DNA of 64,000 nucleotides from contig NW_002060948.1 in assembly GCF_000150275.1 (NCBI RefSeq), positions 2,596,180-2,660,179 on the forward strand, given 5' to 3'. Positions within the stretch are counted from its first letter, which is position 1, and each line of letters opens with the position of its first letter. A program made the translations under genes and the position numbers. The notes beneath the pieces were generated by a model that was not told the DNA's origin, ran no database searches, and was given only the letters and a program-made list of their open reading frames with translations. Of this stretch, positions 51,600-64,000 are shown piece after piece. Source of the stretch: Trichoplax adhaerens (Eukaryota; Placozoa; Uniplacotomia; Trichoplacea; Trichoplacidae).

Positions 51600-52860
51600 T
51601 AAGTAGCTATAACTTTCAATATACTAACGTCAACACCCCCTATTTAAGTTAGTTAATCTTGGTAGCGTTACATATTGATGATTAAGTAGATAGGAAAAGC
51701 ACAGGTTTTGCCTGAACGTATTAGTCATAAACTCTAATAATAGTTTATCATTAAACGGGTACTATTGGAAATATTTCATCCATGATTAAGCAGACAGGAA
51801 AAGTAGAGATTCAGCCTGAATACGCTAGCTAATAAATTTCAACAGTAATTTGTAGTACAACCACCGTATTAAAAACTTTCCCATTAACGCTACAGGCAAA
51901 GCGAGAAGCAGGGATTTTGTCGGAACATGTTGGTATTAAACTCTAATTGCAGTTCACTATAGTTACGCGTAACTATTAAAGATGTTTAATTACTTATTAC
52001 AATAAGTTATTGAACATCTCCTATAATTATAAGTAAGCGGATAAAAAAGTAACGACTCAGACTTCATACTGTACGTTAGTTAATCAATTCCAATAGTAAT
52101 TTATGATAGTGACGTGTAACTACAATGTTAGAGACATTTGTTTAATAATCAAATTAATCGTATAGGAAAACTTAATGATTCAATCTGAATATACTAACTA
52201 ATGAAAGTCAACCAGTCGTTGATGACTATATGCGAATAAGTAGCAATAAGAGATATCCCATTAATGTCTGGGTGAAAAAGAAAAATGAAGATTTAATCTG
52301 AATATACTGGATTAGCGGTCAGCTCCGACAATATTTCAAGCTTGCACGCATAAATATTCCAGATATTCCATTTATGATTTGAGCGGGGCAAGTTGAGAGA
52401 TCTATTTTAAGCCTGCACGCGTAAATATTCCAGATATTCCATTTATGATTTAAGCAGGGCAAGTTGAGAGATCTATACGCTTATAGTATGCTCTAGTATG
52501 CTGTAATTAATTCAGGTACTCTTTGTACCAGCCACTGATCTACGATACTAATGAATAGCAGACATGTACAAATTCGTATTCTGTATAATATACAGTGTAT
52601 ATTGCTCGGTGACCAAAATAAACAGTCACGCCCGTAACCTTCTTTTCTTTATAAGGCAATCGAAAAGTTCATAGTACTGTAGAACTAGCAATAAGAGGTA
52701 GACACGTATATCTTCTTCATGCCTGTGTAAACAAGAAAAGTCAAGATTTAGTCTGAATCTATCAGCTCCAACAATATTTCAAGTTTATCTATTCGTCATA
52801 TTACAGATAATCCATTGATGATTTAAGCAGGACGCAATGAATTGCATTTCCGCATTTATT
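51600..52860. repeat. Diverged tandem array, units about 100-150 bp
   Basis: Recurring blocks of the form GATTAAG-AGA-AGGAAAAG, then TTCAGCCTGAATA-ACTA or TTTAATCTGAATATACT, then CAATAGTAATTT-like and TATTCCATTTATGATT-like words appear at least six times with many substitutions, so the array is old. A much younger doublet of 71 bp sits inside at 52344-52476. Confidence 0.65.
52344..52476. repeat. 71-bp direct doublet
   Basis: Copies at 52344 and 52415 begin GCACGC(A/G)TAAATATTCC and end AAGTTGAGAGATCTAT, differing at only a handful of positions. Confidence 0.85.
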
Positions 52861-53583
52861 AATTATCAGTAGTAAAAAAAGGAATAGCAGTTTTAGTAGA
52901 TGAATCCAGGTATGCTCATCCTAATCCTGTACACTTGTACAGTAATAAGGCATCATAGAAACAATTAAAGTAGCGATTAGTTTCTTTTGCACAGGATTAT
53001 ACCGTACTTTTAATTCACAAACTTACAACAAGTTTCTCCTCGCAGTACAGAATATCTGTTCCAATTTTTAGCAGCGGAAAGCAAGGTGTGCAAAATGAGT
53101 TGTCACCATCTTTACTGATATTCGATTAGCATTGACAGCATGAAACCATAGAAACAAGATCATTCATTTTGCACATGATCGCTTTCTAGAGTACAGTACT
53201 GGAGAACGCTGACAATAAGGACTATGTGGCTTATCAAACGCTACCTTGAATCTATATTGAAGCGATACAGTGGATAGGCATAGTCCGATCGAAAGCTAGA
53301 TTGCAAATTAGTGATCCTGTTAATTATCTAACTGCAGTCATATTCCCAGTCGAGGACTCATCACCCAAATGAGAAATTAGCATCTGGTAGCAGTTAATTA
53401 ATTAAAACTACTAGCAAAATCTTTACAACTAGGCAATCCTTTGGCTACAAAGCTTTCGATACTTGCTTGGTTTCAATTAATTGGATTAGCTCACTTTTAA
53501 GCGCGTATTTTCTACCAATTGACGTTATTAATCCGTCAACTAAATCTCCTGCGATAAAGTGTTGGGCAGATATTCACATCACC

Positions 53584-56500
53584 ATGTTTTCAATCCATTT
53601 AATCGTTGGAATATGCCAATTTATTTTAGGCATTGCCAATGTTGCCTTACTTATTACTGACTGGATTCATCTCTATTATCATGTGGGCAATTCACTCTTG
53701 CTAGGCAATGGCGTTACTGCAGTATCTGTAAGTTAATATATGGCCCAATGATCGATTTGATGCTGTTTTTAATGTTAGACTGTTCTTCACCGAGTAGCAC
53801 TGGATTGTTAATTTCTATTTTCACTTCAACACTTACCCTCCACAATTAAAATATAAAGACTCTAGATGAAATATCATTCCTCAAATTTTTTGCATAATCC
53901 ACTCCTTTACATGCTGCCCTATAGGTCAACGAAAGGTTGCAAAACCTGGCAAAGAATGATTTATATAGAGCTTTATATTTTGATCACTAAGAATTAATTA
54001 TGTCAGCTGAAAAGTAAAAATCGACCGTGGTCTACTACTGTAGACGGCCGGTACAGCCGGTCGAAAAGAAGCCCTGATAGTAGTTGAAGACTTATCATTT
54101 CATCTACAAATCATAAAATCTTATGGCTTTGTCTACCGATCTTGATTCTATTGCCTCTAGAATTAATGACAATGACGGGCAAGATATACTTTTAGGCTAT
54201 TTTGATTCGCCATTCTATAACGTTTTAGCATCCTGTGTAAAGGAGGACGCTTTACCACTCAAAATGGCAAGCAGTTGGACGTAATTGATTGCAGTTAAAG
54301 CGCAGTTACATTGATCTAACATTGTCTGTGTCAATTCTTCCCATCGATCATGACCATACATTGCTGCATATACTCCGTAACTGCCCAATGTCGAGTATTC
54401 TCGAAACATAATTTTTAAAGGATGATAGTTTACTCTATTCACATCAATAAGGAAGATAAATAGATTTAAAGTAGACCCAATGACAGTATACGGAAGTACA
54501 CGACTCATATGCGAACTCGTAAAATACAAGATATTGCAAGCGTACTGTCATCATCGAGACTCATCTTGATATTAAAAAGTTCTTATCGTAGTCTATTCAT
54601 CACCAATTAAGATTAACAGCAGTGGCGAATGTTTTAACGTTTTTATCCTATTCTAATTTTCCAGCATACAAAACGTATTTCAGTGCTATATTTGATGAAA
54701 ATGGACTACTGTAGATTAAAATTCCTCTTGCTGTACAATCCACATATTATATACAACTACCTCGCAATTATAGCCTATTCGTATGCATCTGCACCGATTG
54801 TAGCTAGAAAATGTTGCAGTTTATTAATCTACGTGATATCTCAATTAGTAATAATACTGTAGAACGGTCGATTAGATTACCTTCATACCCTATCGTTTAT
54901 CTTCCACCTTCCATGATATAGATGAATAGGTTAAAAACATACAACAATTTGTATCGCTGTCGTAGACATATGAATATTGACTGAAGATGGAAATGGAAAA
55001 GTCAATGTCACCGTCGATTAGTCGAGTGGATACCGCAACTTACATCGCTATGTCGATATTGTAGATAGAAAGTAGCACACTCATGCCGTAACTGAATCTT
55101 TCAGTAATTTTCTAACTTACAGTACTACCGCAAGTGAAATGATCGGATACGTTAGAAAGCGGATAGCATGAATTATCTTTGAATCGCAGATATCGACGAG
55201 ATCGATTATAGCTAGGAAGTAAAAATATCGCTGATCGACATAATATCTCAACTAGCATCAGTGCAGTCATAAACAGACACACGCGTATATCTTATTTTAT
55301 CATTTTTAGTATTCTACAAAATGATATTCTACACATTCTTCCTCTACTGATAGACTAGACAGATAGATAGATTTGACCCAAAATTCCAGCTTAATTGATT
55401 CGTAATTGTAAAAGACCCATTTACAGGCAGAAATGAAAAAGCACATATCGTAGTCTGTTGATCTAGATGATATCACTTTCACAACGAGCATCAAGAATGC
55501 CTTATGCTGTATTCTACTCTACTCTTCTAATCGTATTCTACAGTATTTTTATCACTGTAAATAAAGCAGACGAATTCGTTAAAAGAACAAACAGTGTTAG
55601 TCTTATCGTAATCATGGACATTGACTATTTCATAGAGAGAAAACTAAAAATGGTAAAACCCATGTCATAATCTGTTGATCTCGATCATATTATCACTAGT
55701 ATCAGAAGGATGGTAAATTGACTTTTTGTTTAATCTTCAGATAATGTTACATTACTAATTATAATAATAATGGATAGGATAAATCAAACTTGTATAACTA
55801 ATATACGTAGTGTAAAATTGTTACTGTTTCATTGATGGATGGTATCATGTTAGTGCTCAATAGAATGTATTAAATGAAGGATCAAAGCTAATATCCATTA
55901 GCGTGGCTTAAACTGAAAATTAAGTTGATATTAATATTCTCCTTTCTTTCTTTATTTATTTTCAGTTATTCTCTTCTTCCATCATCGCATTATGTTATTA
56001 CCGCACTAGCAACACCAAAATGGTAAGTAGATATCTAAATCTTAGATGGAGTAATTAATTAATTAACTTACCTGTTTAGTTTATTACTAAAAATTCGTAA
56101 TATGCAGCTCCCAAATGCGTAATAAATTATCTTGTGTAGCCAATTTGTTTGAATTATGTCTTTCCAGTCATGGCTACCATTACATATTCGGTTTAAAAAC
56201 AATAATTGCATTAAAACATTGTTCTATGCCATTTTATACCTCTAGTCTCGTCATCTATTGATATTTTGGTGTAATTGTTTTCGTTATTTATGTTAGTGAA
56301 TTTCACTTAATCACCATCCATGTTGAATCCTATCTCACCGTTAAATGTTAACAAGCTGTGTACTAAATCATGGTCAAACCTGACCAAATACTTTCTGCAT
56401 CGGCAGTGTTTCCGATAGCGATGCTAACTCCGAGCAAAACTTCCCTCGTAATTTTGGTCATGATTTACTTATTTAACTAAGAAATTTCTACAACAGTTTG

Positions 56501-59500
56501 CTCAGTATCTAAATTAAGACTGCTGCTGCACTTATACCGCATATCCTTCGAGTGTTTGTCGCTAGATAAAGGCTCAAAGCAACAATTGTAATTAAAATCA
56601 TTTCAGACCAGTAGCATTCATCGTTTAAACATTATCAGCATGAAATTCTCAAGTCGACAGCATGAAATATTTGAACAAAGGAAATTGCCAATCTTTCTTT
56701 AATGATCAAAATCCTGTTCTAATGTTGAGTATTATGCATACCAATACTAACTATAAATTTGATGAAGTAATATTAATGATGCATATACTCTGGATAAATA
56801 TCTAAAGTAAAATTAAGCCATTTTCGTCTTGTTAAACCTGTTGCCTTCAACATTAACATTAATTGCGATCTATGTGTATTATAACTGAGTAGTCTTTAAA
56901 TTGAAAAAAGAAATACCATCCTATCAGTCTTCGATACGAAGACGAGCATAACTATATCTTAATGAGTGGATATTGTCTAGGATACATCATATTGGATCGA
57001 ATGTACTATATTGATACAGATAATTATCTAATATTTACTATTTATATATCAGCATATTAATTTTATCTACAATATTACACTATTTAGCTACTAGGCGTGT
57101 TCACATTTTCCATGATGACTATTTGGTGCGCTCTTGTAGCTTTATTCCAGGTCTGCTACAGCTATATTCGAGTTAGCTACTTCTTTTTTGGAACTTCACG
57201 GGCTACAATCATCGCCTTTGCTTTTACTGTCCTTTTCCAAGTAATAAATATTTTCTCCAGTATTTTCATCGTGTTGAAGTATAAAAAATTCTTATACCAT
57301 CATAATGACGAACAAAGGCGTGAATCAATCGTAACTCACCCATTGGCTAGTAAGGCAAACAGTATCAGCTGTTTACTAGGAGGAACTTGCTCATTGCTTA
57401 TTGGAGTATTTACAATCATATTTTTTTATGGAATTTATGGTTCACCAAACTGCTACCTCGGCATTTGTGTAAGAAATATGATTAAATTTATTACGAAATG
57501 TTATTAATTTGATACTATCTACAGATATTAGAATTTTATATTAGACAGCAATTTGTATGCTCACAATTTATTCATGCTTTATCTATAACTTAAAAGACAC
57601 TTACGGTTGGAGCGCTAGGAATGTTTGCTCAAAGATGCCATAATCTACCTGCTCTGGTGAGTTTTTATTCAGCTACTTTATAGAAGTAGTAGTATTATTT
57701 GCTACTTTCATACCTGCATTACAGTATGTAATATTAGCTATCAGGATCAATTTAAGGTACGGTACTGGTATATGGAGTGTCATTGAATTTAGTTTTAATC
57801 ACTTTTTTATACTTTCTTAAATACAGGATCTTATTATCATGTTTATTTGTCGTTTTGGCATCTTAATAGCAATAACCAATATGGGTTTTGCTACGTACTA
57901 CTTTCACTTCATCTTCACTTTCCATGGATTGGAATATCTCATTGTCGGCAACCTTGTCGCTTATCTTTTCACGATGGCTTTCTCAATCTTTAATTTAATT
58001 TGTACAACCCTAATGTGTTACTCAGCGAGCTCAGAGAACAGAACAGTCGGCCTATTAACGATAACATTGCGCTCACCAGCAGTAAGCACTATAGCAAAAG
58101 TTGGCTATTTCAGCGGAATAGGACAATTCATTTGCTCAGCAAGTATCTTCGCTTGTACAATTGCCGCTTGCGTTATTTGGCGTGGTGATACATTCGCCAG
58201 TTTAGCTTTGATAGCGGCAATTTTGGTAAGCTACTAATACAATAAGTTTCTGTTAGTGTTAATGATATTAACGATAAATTCAACCATTAGATACTGTAGT
58301 ATGCTAATAATACTAATAATACCTACTTGCTATGGATTTGCATATATCGTATCTAATCAGATGTAATCGTTTAGTATATTCGGTAGAAGTTTATTAATAT
58401 CGTTTATCTTACTGTATTCCATGAATCGCCATTTGCCAGTAATAGCCTATGCATTATGATAATATATAATAATATGCATGTGTAAAAGATATGGCTAACT
58501 ATATAATTATTATCCATACAATATCAGAAAATCTTGAATCGTTTTTAATATAGAAAATGCTACTAGCATTATGTTAAATTTTAAAATCAACTTTCTTTGA
58601 AAGTCATCTCCTATGTATAATCTTTCGTGATGTTCATATATTTGTACTAAATAGTTTATCGTAACGGTTAATTTATGCACTGTATAGAAATTTTCACTAG
58701 ATACATATAATTATGGCCGCCTTGTTAGTAGCTTTAAATGCACGGTTAATCGTTGTAACACGTTACTATAATATTTACTACGAAAATGACAATCATTCAC
58801 TCCATAGAATACAGTAAAAGTGTCGTTTTCATTGCAGCTAATATTACAGGTCAAATCTAATTTACGACGAAAACGACAATCATTCACTCCATAAAAATAT
58901 AGTGAAAATGTTATTTTCATTACAGCTGATATCACAGGCCAAATCCTGTAAATCATAGCTTTTTGGCGCACTAGCGCAAACATACATAGAAAATGATTGT
59001 ATTGATATAATCTAAAGAGTCTTCGTTCTAAGAGATATTTATCGTCAATGGAGATGGCTGTCTGTTTCAAGGCTTATTTAAGCAGTTTTAGCGAATATCT
59101 ATTCTTACTAAACCGCCTAATTTTCTTATTACTATCAGGTTTTACTTTCTGCACAACTTGGAAATCATCTAGCTCTGGATCAATCGGAGGACTTTGTAAG
59201 ACGAATTTTTAATATTCATACTGCAACAGATGAGCTCGGATTAACACTGTAGTAATTATATAGGAAATCCTGTGTATAGTAATATGTTTTCACTTTATCT
59301 TGCAGATATTCATCTATTTTATGTCGAATATAAGTGGAAGCGTTTGCTGCGTAAACGCATTTGGATTAGCAATTTATGAAATTGTCGCTTTACAATTATC
59401 CCACTACAATCACAACGTCTTCATATTATTTATATTCATCATCTTGATACTAGCAGTAGCTATTGCTCTACATTTGAACAGCTTTGTGATAACGGGACGC

Positions 59501-59718
59501 GAGTTGAAAATATTCAGCGGCCGTGTATCTAATGTAAGTCCATTATTCTATTAGACTGATTAGTACTAATGCTTCAACTATAAAATATCTAATTTTGTCA
59601 TCTCTGAATTATATATTAATAGTACCGTGGACAACTACTTAACAACAATGACAACGATAACGATTCCAATGAAAGTTCAGAATCTGGTTTGGCTCCTAAT
59701 ACGGCAGTTAACGCATGA
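53584..59718 (+). CDS. Twelve-helix membrane protein made of three four-helix units
   Basis: I do not recognise a named orthologue. Exons 53584-53727, 55966-56022, 57088-57468, 57597-57656, 57827-58225, 59139-59195, 59306-59533 and 59623-59718 join to about 473 residues, and every intron is phase 0. The protein is almost all membrane: three units of four helices. Each unit starts with a Gly-rich helix (VGICQFILGIANV; GGTCSLLIGVFTI; SGIGQFICSASIF). Its second helix is broken by an intron, followed by a tiny exon of 57, 60 or 57 nt. Helices three and four come next (as FTFSMMTIWCALVAL and FAFTVLFQVINIF in unit 1). The tail is Asn/Asp/Ser-rich. A single unit resembles MS4A/CD20-like or other tetraspan proteins in layout. 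The first ATG (53584) follows an open frame, so an upstream exon or earlier start is possible. Confidence 0.75.
54123..54529. other. Opposed open frames inside an intron of the twelve-helix gene
   Basis: Plus strand 54123-54284 opens MALSTDLDSIASRINDNDGQ and could donate at a GTAAAG after LASC. Minus strand 54529-54215 contains FREYSTLGSYGVYAAMYGHD. They overlap, so at most one is likely real. The plus one could be an alternative first exon, being phase-0 compatible with 55966. I recognise neither. Confidence 0.25.
58781..58945. repeat. 87-bp tandem doublet in an intron
   Basis: Two copies starting CGAAAA(T/C)GACAATCATTCA at 58781 and 58868 and ending ACAGG(T/C)CAAATC, about 85 per cent alike, within the intron 58226-59138 of the twelve-helix gene. 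Confidence 0.8.
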
Positions 59719-60962
59719 GGAAACAGTTTTCTTCATGGAATTGTCATCAAGTAATTGATTTGAAACAAATGAAACCCTTGTAATACAGTACATAAACATT
59801 TATCGTAGTCCAGTCTGTAATATTGCATACGAGTATACCAGTACAGCATTATTTTACCTTGTACCTTCTAAGTGTTTTACACGTTATTATTATAGTACTC
59901 GAGTCATAGCTCTTCAATATAGGAAGTTTCCATTATTTTATCGACTTTAGATCAATTTATAGTTTTAACCCTTTCCCATAGAACTCCGTGTTAACTTTAT
60001 ACACTTTCGTAGAACTATGTTATAATTAAAGTATCATTTTAGTTTATGTAATTCTGCGTAACTTAAATTACTGTAATATTACGTGTACGTCAACTTAGTA
60101 AGCCAGTTACTTCTAAAGAACCTAGTTATTTGATAACATTACCTCTTCTAATTAATACAAATTTTACTAGACAACCTGGCACGTAAAAATACCTGTACAC
60201 GTATCACAAAAGTACAGTGCAATAATTGTACCCATCTAATTAGATAAGTATTGTATCGTAATTTACTTATTTGTTATATATCATACAATAAATTATTTAC
60301 CTTGTTAAGAAGTTTTTACCACTTGGCTGTGTTTCTTTTGTTCTGGCATTATGTGTATCACTAGGTCATCTTTCAGTCAATTATATTCTTAACTATATAC
60401 GCCTTATTGTACAATTAAGGAAGATAAAGCTTGCTAATCTAGATGTATTCTTACACTACGTATCAATGAGAGCATGAAGATGAAAGCTATATATAGCATA
60501 AACGCGCGATTAGTATACAAGTATATAAAAGCAACTCAGCTTTCTAATCACTATTCCTATCGCTAGTGTATGTACTGTACGTACTACTTTCGGAAATAAC
60601 TTCGATAATAAAATAGATCGACTATAAAAGTGCAAACGAGAAATTACCACCAACTCTAATATTTATCATCAAATTTATTTAGTTTAATTTGATGCCCAAT
60701 ACAAAATTATTTAGAAATACTTTTCCAGCTCGTATTAGCTCTGCTGTAAAGACAGCTGTAATAATAATATTAATTCATACTACTGGTACTGTCTGTATAC
60801 TAGAGAATCAACGTAAGCATAATATTTATTGTGATCATGCAAATGAGTTTACATCGTAAATAAAAGGCCAACATAATACACAAAATTTCTAAGAGTACAT
60901 ATTTTTTAAACTACAGCCAAAAATCGAATATCAGATTTTTGCAGATAAAAATATCTTTCCGC
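59719..60962. other. Intergenic between convergent genes
   Basis: AT-rich spacer between the twelve-helix gene and COPB2, holding both 3' UTRs. No further exon recognised. Confidence 0.55.
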
Positions 60963-63900
60963 CTATTTACTTGTACCAAATAGCTCCTCATCGTCAAATT
61001 CATCCAAGTTAACATCCTATAAAAAACAATCATCCAAACACGTCAGCTATCGCATTAGATGTACGCATTAGATGTACGCATTAGATTTGTATAGTACTTT
61101 ACTATCTACTTACTGCTCCATCAATGTCATCGTCAATATCATTCAAGTCAATGTTGAAATCCTAATATATCAATATTATTAATTAATCATAGCATATTTA
61201 TGATTTACTGCAGAAACGTAACAATGTAATTGTATTAATAACCTCGGCATTATCCAACTCTTTATCTTCACCAGATTCTTCCATAGCGACTGATGGTTCA
61301 ATCCCATCTTCATCTGTATCGGTAGTGCCATTTCTACATGCATCTATTACTTCAGCAAGATTTACTTCTAGATTGCTCTGAAATAGGTAAAGATTTATAG
61401 CATTAATTCTTTCAGGTACAATAAATATTGTTTACTATTCAAATAAATGTAATATAACAGATCGATTACCTTGACTTTTGGATACTCCGATGCTGGAGAT
61501 AGTAAGCCGAGTTGCGGTTTTAAGATGCTTTCAATCTCAATACCTTGTGATAAGTCTGGAAATAAATTTTCATATTTCTCTGGGTCAGCGAGAGAATTCG
61601 CTGCTTTTTCATTCATTTTTCCTAAATCTTCTTGCCATAATTTTACAACTCTGTAAAATTGAAGGAGTACGGTAGAGTATTTATTAGTTTAAGTAGTAGC
61701 ACTAGAAATAACTTAATTACCATTACCGTGATACTTGGCTAGGTAGGTAAGCACGAGCGAAGAATGCAGCTTCCGGTAATCGGCCAGTAGAACATAATAA
61801 TTCCAGGCAAGCGTCCAACCTTTAGACATAACAATAACACATAAATTGCAGTAGATAGCAAGTAATAACAATACGGTATCAGAAGTATTTCTATTTCGTA
61901 GTGGAACAAATCGTGAAGAATGATACTCTTTTCATACCTGCCGAGCAGGAAACAAGAGACAAATGCTATATTTGTCTTATCATTCTTTTTAGACGTGCTA
62001 GCCAATCTTGATATCATATCAGCGTTTCCAGATGATGTAGCTAACAATAACAATCCGCCAAAATCACCGGACTCTTCAAGGCATTTCTCAGCCAAATCAA
62101 AAGCACCATTTTTCATACATTGTTCTGCTAAGCGTTTAAATTTCTGAGGTGACTAAAAGGCAAGTTAAAATCATAGTTTTATTAACGTATGATAGAGTCG
62201 TAAGAATATATAAGGTTATATTGGCAATACCTCAGCGTCTTTAGCAAACTGAAACGCTAAATTCCAGTTATCAGTACTAATGGCAAGGTCAAATCGGTGA
62301 TCAGGATCCGTAGATACTTGTAATGCTGTCTTTAAAAAGCCTTGTTTTTCAAGAAAGCGCGCAACTCTTGTCTTCTGATCCTCAGGTATAGTTGGTAATA
62401 CCCTATCCGCAGTGTCAAAATCTTTTCGCATAATCGCTGTCTGATATTCCATAACGGATAACGGCAACGAGTAACTAACAATATTTAAATCTTTATCACC
62501 AAGGTATAACCGATTATCTTTCGGTATATAGCCAAGTAGATACATAACCCTTTAAAAATACAGTTGACATAGATTAAACTTTTTTGAAGAAAAGCATACC
62601 TAATAGAAACCAGATTAACTCACCCATCCAAATGAGCAACAGTAACTATTTCTCCTCCAACGAAGTAATTTAATCTATTAACTGTAAAAGAAATTGTATT
62701 CACTTCTAACAACTGGTTATTAAACAATAAAGTACATTAAAAATAAATCAGATTTCTTTACTAACCTGAATTTGTGAAAATAAAGCTGTCGCCTACCCAT
62801 ATACCGGTTTTTACCACTTCTTGTACCTCAGTTAGAACCTAAACGAATAACCACAATTACTAAGATAATAATGAATATTGATTAAAGATGTCAATTGCCA
62901 TACGTCGAAGGCAGCTTCGATGCCATCTTCAGTGACGCTTTCATCATTCTCGGGTGTCTGAACTACAATTTCTTGATTGTATTTTAAAACAAAGAATGAC
63001 TCCTCGGTAGCAATACAACATAATTCACCACTATCTGACCAGGAGATCTAATTTAAAACAATTTACACACATTAAAATTTAACAAGTAACACATCCTAAA
63101 AGTAATGATACAACTATCGTCCACAACGAATATTTACTCTACATAGTTACAGATAATGTATGTTATACAGTACCGTTTTCGGTACAATTTCTATTCTTCG
63201 AACTAATCTAAGTGAATCCCACTCAAAAAATGTCAAGCTCGTTGACGACTTTACTCCTAGTAAGTAACCTCCGTAAATGCCTACAATAAAATAAGTACAT
63301 AAGTTAGGGAATTCAAATCTTTAAGCGCAAACGTAAAAGAAACTCTTCCTTTAACCTTCAGCTCCATAATCTGGCTTGAACGTTTGCTTTTCTTTAAAAT
63401 TCTTAAAAATTTTAACCTTTGACGTGCCTTCGCGAATAGCATATCTACATATACATATGCAACAAGGTTAGAAACTACTTTTGCTTTTACTATTCTGATA
63501 GTAGAGTATTTTGAATCATACTGAGATGAATCGGCAGCCCAGACAAATTCATTTGCACTTCCGTAACTTTTACTTCTTAAAGCCATAGCAGTGTATATAA
63601 TATATTCTCCATCGCCGCATATAACTACAAATCTATAAACGATACTCATAGTAAGTAATGCTATAATTAATACAGTATTAAAAAGTCAATAGGTCGAACC
63701 TGCCATTAGGGTTATGCGCGATCGTTTGTGGATACAATTCACAGCTGCCCATGTCCTTAACAGAAATAGGTAATCTCTCACCATCCTTTACGTTGATATC
63801 TGTCAAAGGAGTGCAACTTGGTCAAATAAAAAAAGTCATTTTAAACACATTAAAGCTGTAATGGGAGATGATTACCGCCAAGATTCTTAACATTTGCTTG

Positions 63901-63975
63901 TTGCAATTCGTTATGTTTTGCCCAAACAATTTTTCCATTACTATCCATACTTAAAGCAGGATCTTCACGTCCAAG
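60963..63975 (-). CDS. COPB2: Coatomer subunit beta' (COPB2), 3' part, truncated by window edge
   Basis: A subunit of the COPI coat B-subcomplex, which sorts dilysine cargo on Golgi-to-ER vesicles. Exons in coding order: 63876-63975, 63700-63799, 63491-63632, 63356-63416, 63174-63280, 62904-63047, 62766-62838, 62624-62681, 62231-62549, 61938-62152, 61727-61819, 61470-61650, 61243-61377, 61114-61161, 60963-61016. They give 609 residues in frame to the stop; the full human protein is 906, so the first WD40 propeller lies outside the window. Seen: second-propeller segments ([83 protein letters not shown]), the helical solenoid ([67 protein letters not shown]), and the acidic tail ([13 protein letters not shown]). 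Confidence 0.96.
61050..61090. repeat. Short 13-bp triplication in a COPB2 intron
   Basis: Three copies of CGCATTAGATGTA, the last altered, in the penultimate-to-last COPB2 intron. Confidence 0.7.
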
Positions 63976-64000
63976 CTAAGGTATAGGACATTAAAATTTA

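Larger units (their letters stand above)
49614..53583. other. Intergenic with decayed tandem repeats
   Basis: No exon recognised over about 4 kb. The right half is a diverged tandem array. An open frame without ATG runs from about 53398 into the next gene and might hold an upstream exon of it. Confidence 0.45.

Noticed and set aside
63417..63490. Lys-rich open stretch in COPB2
   Set aside because: It is an in-frame intron; removing it restores the conserved [11 protein letters not shown] segment.
1..64000. Prokaryotic features such as operons, CRISPR arrays, insertion sequences and ribosome binding sites
   Set aside because: All genes have spliceosomal introns and the tandem repeats lack CRISPR spacer structure.

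Overview
The window is eukaryotic and almost certainly animal. It is AT-rich, and every recognisable gene is cut into short exons by mostly 80-300 nt introns. The set includes a dystrobrevin-type dystrophin-family protein, the ciliary transition-zone protein TMEM107, ICMT, UDP-glucose dehydrogenase, beta'-COP, the ribosome GTPase LSG1 and the E4 ligase UBE4. Dystrobrevin plus TMEM107 point to a metazoan. The compact intron-rich layout suggests a small-genome non-bilaterian (placozoan- or sponge-like), but that is inference. I built gene models by hand from splice signals, reading-frame continuity and remembered family similarity; the eight complete models of recognised families and of the twelve-helix gene close without a frame break.

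Layout, left to right. LSG1 (+, 2676-6809) follows a 21-bp minisatellite and has an AT-AC (U12-type) intron. It converges on UBE4 (-, 8047-14843). A 3.6-kb repeat-laden gap (TACTGTACAGTA-type palindromes and a 50-bp tandem array) comes next. From 18449 to about 20520 lies an unrecognised, possibly membrane-anchored gene candidate. Dystrobrevin (+, 20850-25037) converges on ICMT (-, 26637-27736), which is head-to-head with TMEM107 (+, 28002-29498), 265 bp apart. A repeat-rich gap leads to an ABCG half-transporter (+, 33451-37372). This faces a SAM-domain gene (-, 38542-39364), which is in turn head-to-head with a small unrecognised two-exon candidate (+, 39528-40006).

After a further 4.9-kb gap comes UGDH (+, 44901-49613), then a 4-kb gap with a decayed tandem array. 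Next is an unrecognised gene for a roughly twelve-helix membrane protein (+, 53584-59718). It appears to be built from three copies of a four-helix unit with matching intron positions and only phase-0 introns. Last is the 3' two thirds of COPB2 (-, 60963 to the window edge).

The genes do not form a pathway. They are mainly housekeeping: ribosome maturation, ubiquitin chain extension, COPI coat, prenyl-protein methylation and nucleotide-sugar synthesis. The observations most worth following are the triplicated membrane protein, the minor-spliceosome introns (LSG1, possibly TMEM107), the 15-nt microexon and split ABC signature in the ABCG gene, and the SKAD replacement of the NKxD motif in LSG1.
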